This document shows positions 14,175-16,528 of a stretch of DNA of 16,528 nucleotides, one piece after another. This DNA is from Lutibacter sp. GTDB taxonomy: Bacteria; Bacteroidota; Bacteroidia; Flavobacteriales; Flavobacteriaceae. How positions within the stretch are numbered: the first letter of the stretch is position 1; each line of letters begins with the position of its first letter. The translations under genes and the position numbers were made by a program. Location: NCBI GenBank assembly GCA_030599055.1, contig JAUVOS010000026.1:1-16528 (forward strand), given 5' to 3'. The notes below the pieces were generated by a model. It was not told where the DNA came from. It searched no databases and was given only the letters and a program-made list of their open reading frames with translations.

Positions 14175-15140
14175 ATGAAATCAATAAGTCCATTTTTAAT
14201 CCTTGCATTCCTATTTTCTGTCACAGCTTGTGCTCCATCAAAATTGATTAAGGAAAAGCAATTTGGTGAAAATCAGGGTAATTTAAAAATGTATGTTTAT
14301 GCACCTACTATTATAGAGAAGTCCGAAAAAAAAAGAGCCTTGATCGTTGCCCTGCACGGATGCTCGCAAACAAGTAAGGAACTTGCTCTAGTGTCAGGAT
14401 GGAACAAACTTGCTGATGAAAATAATCTAGTTATTTTATACCCAAATCAGAAAAGAATTAATAATGTTTCTAAGTGTTTTAATTGGTTTGAATTAAAAGA
14501 TATTACAAAAAACTCAGGCGAACTACAAAGCATAATTAATATGGTTGACCATACTATTAACGCATATAATATAGATACTTCTCAAGTCTTTATTTATGGT
14601 TTATCAGCTGGAGCTGCTATGGGAGTAGCTTTACTTGCCGTTCACCCATCCTATTTTAAAGCTGGAGCTATTTTTGCGGGTACTCCATACAAGGTTGCAA
14701 CAAACAAAATAGAAGCCGTAAAATTAGTGTTTGGAACAAATGATAAGACTCCCTTAGAATGGGGAAAATTAGTTTCAAATGACTCTATAGAACATTCTTA
14801 CCCTGACTTATTTGTTTATCACGGAACAAAAGATAGAATTGTAAATATCAAAAATTCGAATGAACTTATTGATCAATGGTCTTATTTACATAAAATTGAT
14901 GCGTTACCCGACAGCTCTACAACTAATTACGAATCTGCTCCTCTTGATAGAATCGCCTATACAAATAGTGAAGGAACAGAAAAAATAGTTTTTTATAAGT
15001 TCTATGGAATGGGTCATGCACTACCTGTTGATCCGGGGTCTGGAAAATTTCAAGGTGGGAAAACCGGTTTATTCTCAAGAGATGTCGGTTTCTTTTCAAC
15101 ATATTATGTCGCTAGAGATTTTGGACTGATTAGGAAATAA
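14175..15140 (+). CDS. Lipoprotein esterase of the PHB depolymerase family
   Basis: Starting at the ATG at 14175, the protein has 321 residues and begins with a lipoprotein signal peptide. MKSISPFLILAFLFSVTA is followed by Cys19 in a perfect lipobox (VTAC). The alpha/beta-hydrolase body matches the Esterase_phb (LpqC-like) family. It shows oxyanion region LHGCSQT (60-66), YPNQ (89-92) and CFNWF (101-105, like the family's CWNWF). The nucleophile is Ser144 in GLSAGAAM, the acid Asp220 in HGTKDRIV, and the histidine His281 in GMGHALPVDPG. It probably acts outside the cytoplasm on ester-linked polymers or side groups, such as feruloyl or acetyl esters or polyhydroxyalkanoate, but the substrate is not evident. 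An upstream in-frame ATG at 14145 would bury the signal peptide behind ten polar residues, so I prefer 14175. Confidence 0.9.
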   Translation: MKSISPFLILAFLFSVTACAPSKLIKEKQFGENQGNLKMYVYAPTIIEKSEKKRALIVALHGCSQTSKELALVSGWNKLADENNLVILYPNQKRINNVSKCFNWFELKDITKNSGELQSIINMVDHTINAYNIDTSQVFIYGLSAGAAMGVALLAVHPSYFKAGAIFAGTPYKVATNKIEAVKLVFGTNDKTPLEWGKLVSNDSIEHSYPDLFVYHGTKDRIVNIKNSNELIDQWSYLHKIDALPDSSTTNYESAPLDRIAYTNSEGTEKIVFYKFYGMGHALPVDPGSGKFQGGKTGLFSRDVGFFSTYYVARDFGLIRK

Positions 15141-15156
15141 TAAAGGTATTCAACCT

Positions 15157-15169
15157 CAGGGAAGCCCTG
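15157..15169 (+). repeat. Short GC hairpin after the esterase
   Basis: CAGGG-AAG-CCCTG is a 5-bp stem with a 3-base loop, 16 bases past the esterase stop. It is followed by CGAATAAAAAAG rather than a T-run, so it is not a convincing terminator. Confidence 0.3.
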
Positions 15170-15198
15170 CGAATAAAAAAGTTCGCTCTACTTCGTAA

Positions 15199-15284
15199 AG
15201 TTTATGATTTTAAATAATGGGTAAAACTGTAGAATAATTTGATGTTATTTGGTTTTTCAACGTACTTTGCTTATCAGCCGATAA
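15199..15284 (+). repeat. Dispersed repeat, copy B
   Basis: This is the second copy of the repeat at 13388-13472, in direct orientation and about 1.8 kb away, with the same ordered blocks (TTTAAATAATG, AAAACTGT, GAATA, TTTGGT, CGTAC, TTTGCTTATCA, CCGATAA). It lies between the convergent esterase and oligopeptidase genes and is partly contained in the long hairpin at 15232-15311. Confidence 0.8.
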
Positions 15285-15311
15285 GCAAAACCAAATAACA
15301 TCAAATTATTC
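15232..15311. terminator. 80-nt hairpin with 25-bp perfect arms between convergent genes
   Basis: Bases 15232-15256 are the exact reverse complement of 15287-15311 (25 of 25). Inside, TTTGCTTATC (15266-15275) and GATAAGCAAA (15280-15289) pair over 10 bp around an AGCC loop. Three bases of the inner and outer stems overlap, so they partly compete. It lies 92 bases past the esterase stop and 12 bases past the oligopeptidase stop. It probably ends both transcripts. A T-run (15319-15324) follows on the plus strand after a short gap. The arms are longer than an ordinary intrinsic terminator needs. Confidence 0.6.
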
Positions 15312-15322
15312 CAAGTGATTTT

Positions 15323-16528
15323 TTATTCATTTACCCCTTCCAAATCTAATAAAAAGGCATGTTCTCTAGCTACTTCTTTTAAAGCATCAAAACGACCGGA
15401 CGCTCCACCGTGTCCTGCTTCCATATTGGTATGCATAAGCAAAAGGTTCGTGTCTGTTTTGTACTCTCGTAATTTAGCAAGCCATTTTGCAGGTTCAAAA
15501 TATTGTACTTGCGAATCGTGTAAACCCGTTGTTATTAATAGATTTGGATAGTCTTGAGCAACTACATTGTCATAAGGTGAATACGATTTCATATATTCGT
15601 AATAGGCTTTGTCGTTTGGATTACCCCATTCGTCGTATTCACTGGTTGTCAGAGGAATACTATCATCGAGCATAGTCGTAATGACATCTACAAAAGGAAC
15701 GGCAGCGATTACGCCATTAAAAGTTTGTGGTGACATATTTACGATAGCGCCCATCAACAAACCACCGGCTGAACCACCTTCGGCATATAAATGTTTTGCC
15801 GATGTATAGGCTTTTTCAATTAAATACTTTCCGCAATCTATAAAATCTGTAAAGGTGTTTTTCTTGTGTAATAATTTTCCGTCTTCATACCATTGTCTTC
15901 CTAAATATTGTCCGCCTCGTACATGAGCAATTGCAAAGACAAAACCACGATCCAACAAACTCAAACGCGAAGTGCTAAAATTTGGGTCAATCGTATAGCC
16001 ATACGAACCGTAGGCATATAATAAAATAGGTGTTTTTGTTGATAATTTGGTATTTTTATGATGAACCATAGAAATGGCAATTTTCTTTCCATCTCGTGCT
16101 GTTGCCCAAAGACGTTGGCTTGTGTAATTCTTTTTATTAAACTTCCCACCCAAGACTTCTTGTTCTTTTTTTATTTCGAATGTTTTTTTCTTCATATCAA
16201 AATCAATGACGGAAGCAGGTGTTGTTAAGGAATTGTATCCATAACGAATAGTCTCTGTATCAAACTCTGGATTGGCAAAAACATAAGCCGAGTAAGTTTC
16301 CTCATTAAATGGTAAATAATAGTCTGCTGTAGCATCCCATCGTTTTATTCTAATTCTATTTAAACCCTCACTTCTTTCCTCTAATACCAAATAATCTTTA
16401 AATAAAGACATATCCTCTAACAAAACATCTTTTCTATGTGGGATTACCTCTTGCCAATTTTCTTTTGATGTAGCATTTACAGACGTTTTCATCAGCTTAA
16501 AGTTCTTTGCTTTATCTTTGTTTGTAAG
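15323..16528 (-). CDS. ptrB: Oligopeptidase B (S9A), C-terminal part; start beyond window
   Basis: The frame is open from the right edge (16528) to the stop at 15323, giving the last 401 residues of a protein that is usually about 690. The visible start LTNKDKAKNFKLMKT is internal to the family, so the ATG at 16492 is not the gene start. Counting from 16528, the first ~130 residues are the end of the beta-propeller (for example NWQEVIPHR and YLVLEER). The catalytic alpha/beta-hydrolase domain follows, with Ser253 in EGGSAGG, Asp338 in GLHDSQV and His373 in EAGHGG. Oligopeptidase B cleaves short peptides after basic residues. No substrate or localisation can be fixed, because the N-terminus and any signal peptide are missing. 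The gene converges on the esterase across the long hairpin. Confidence 0.95.
   Translation of the reverse strand, partial: LTNKDKAKNFKLMKTSVNATSKENWQEVIPHRKDVLLEDMSLFKDYLVLEERSEGLNRIRIKRWDATADYYLPFNEETYSAYVFANPEFDTETIRYGYNSLTTPASVIDFDMKKKTFEIKKEQEVLGGKFNKKNYTSQRLWATARDGKKIAISMVHHKNTKLSTKTPILLYAYGSYGYTIDPNFSTSRLSLLDRGFVFAIAHVRGGQYLGRQWYEDGKLLHKKNTFTDFIDCGKYLIEKAYTSAKHLYAEGGSAGGLLMGAIVNMSPQTFNGVIAAVPFVDVITTMLDDSIPLTTSEYDEWGNPNDKAYYEYMKSYSPYDNVVAQDYPNLLITTGLHDSQVQYFEPAKWLAKLREYKTDTNLLLMHTNMEAGHGGASGRFDALKEVAREHAFLLDLEGVNE

Noticed and set aside
14145..15140. 331-residue reading of the esterase starting at 14145
   Set aside because: It would put ten polar residues before the lipoprotein signal peptide, and the predicted transcript start near 14140 leaves no leader. 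The ATG at 14175 fits both.
15323..16492. Complete 389-residue peptidase starting at 16492
   Set aside because: The frame stays open to the window edge, and the residues before this Met (LTNKDKAKNFKL) fit the oligopeptidase B propeller, so the gene is cut by the edge.

Overview
The window looks like a stretch of chromosome from an AT-rich member of the Bacteroidetes, most likely Flavobacteriaceae. The reasons are a fused lpxC-fabZ gene, the order lpxD / lpxC-fabZ / lpxA / efp / sucD on one strand, absence of clear Shine-Dalgarno sequences before starts, and several promoters of the TTG-N19-TAnnTTT(G/A) type used by the Bacteroidetes housekeeping sigma factor. No plasmid, phage or transposase gene is visible.

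Left part (1-6580): a secreted protein with an Ig-like domain runs off the left edge on the minus strand. Next, all on the minus strand, come sucD (TCA cycle), efp (translation), and the lipid A module lpxA, lpxC-fabZ and lpxD. LpxA, LpxC and LpxD perform the first three committed steps of lipid A synthesis, and the FabZ domain supplies 3-hydroxyacyl-ACP metabolism. aroK (shikimate kinase) follows, divergent from a tRNA-Leu(GAG) gene across a short interval where the two candidate promoters interleave.

Middle part (6649-10472): ffh (SRP GTPase), a polytopic GT-C-like glycosyltransferase, and folD lie on the plus strand. The membrane protein overlaps folD by 20 bases.

Accessory part (10473-15322): a 64-bp tandem repeat made of smaller CTGAT sub-repeats lies beside a GxxExxY-family PD-(D/E)XK nuclease-like gene. 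A single inverted copy of the repeat core lies on the other side of that gene. A small lipoprotein gene and a HerA-like DUF853 ATPase gene (minus strand) follow. Then come a GNAT acetyltransferase and a lipoprotein esterase (plus strand), bracketed by two diverged direct copies of an ~85-bp dispersed repeat. The second copy has become an 80-nt hairpin with 25-bp perfect arms.

Right edge: the C-terminal catalytic part of an oligopeptidase B (S9A) on the minus strand, its N-terminal propeller lying beyond the window.

Most genes are housekeeping. The most unusual structure is the GxxExxY gene bracketed by inverted CTGAT repeats (10487-11206). The second is the repeat-bracketed GNAT/esterase block (13388-15311).
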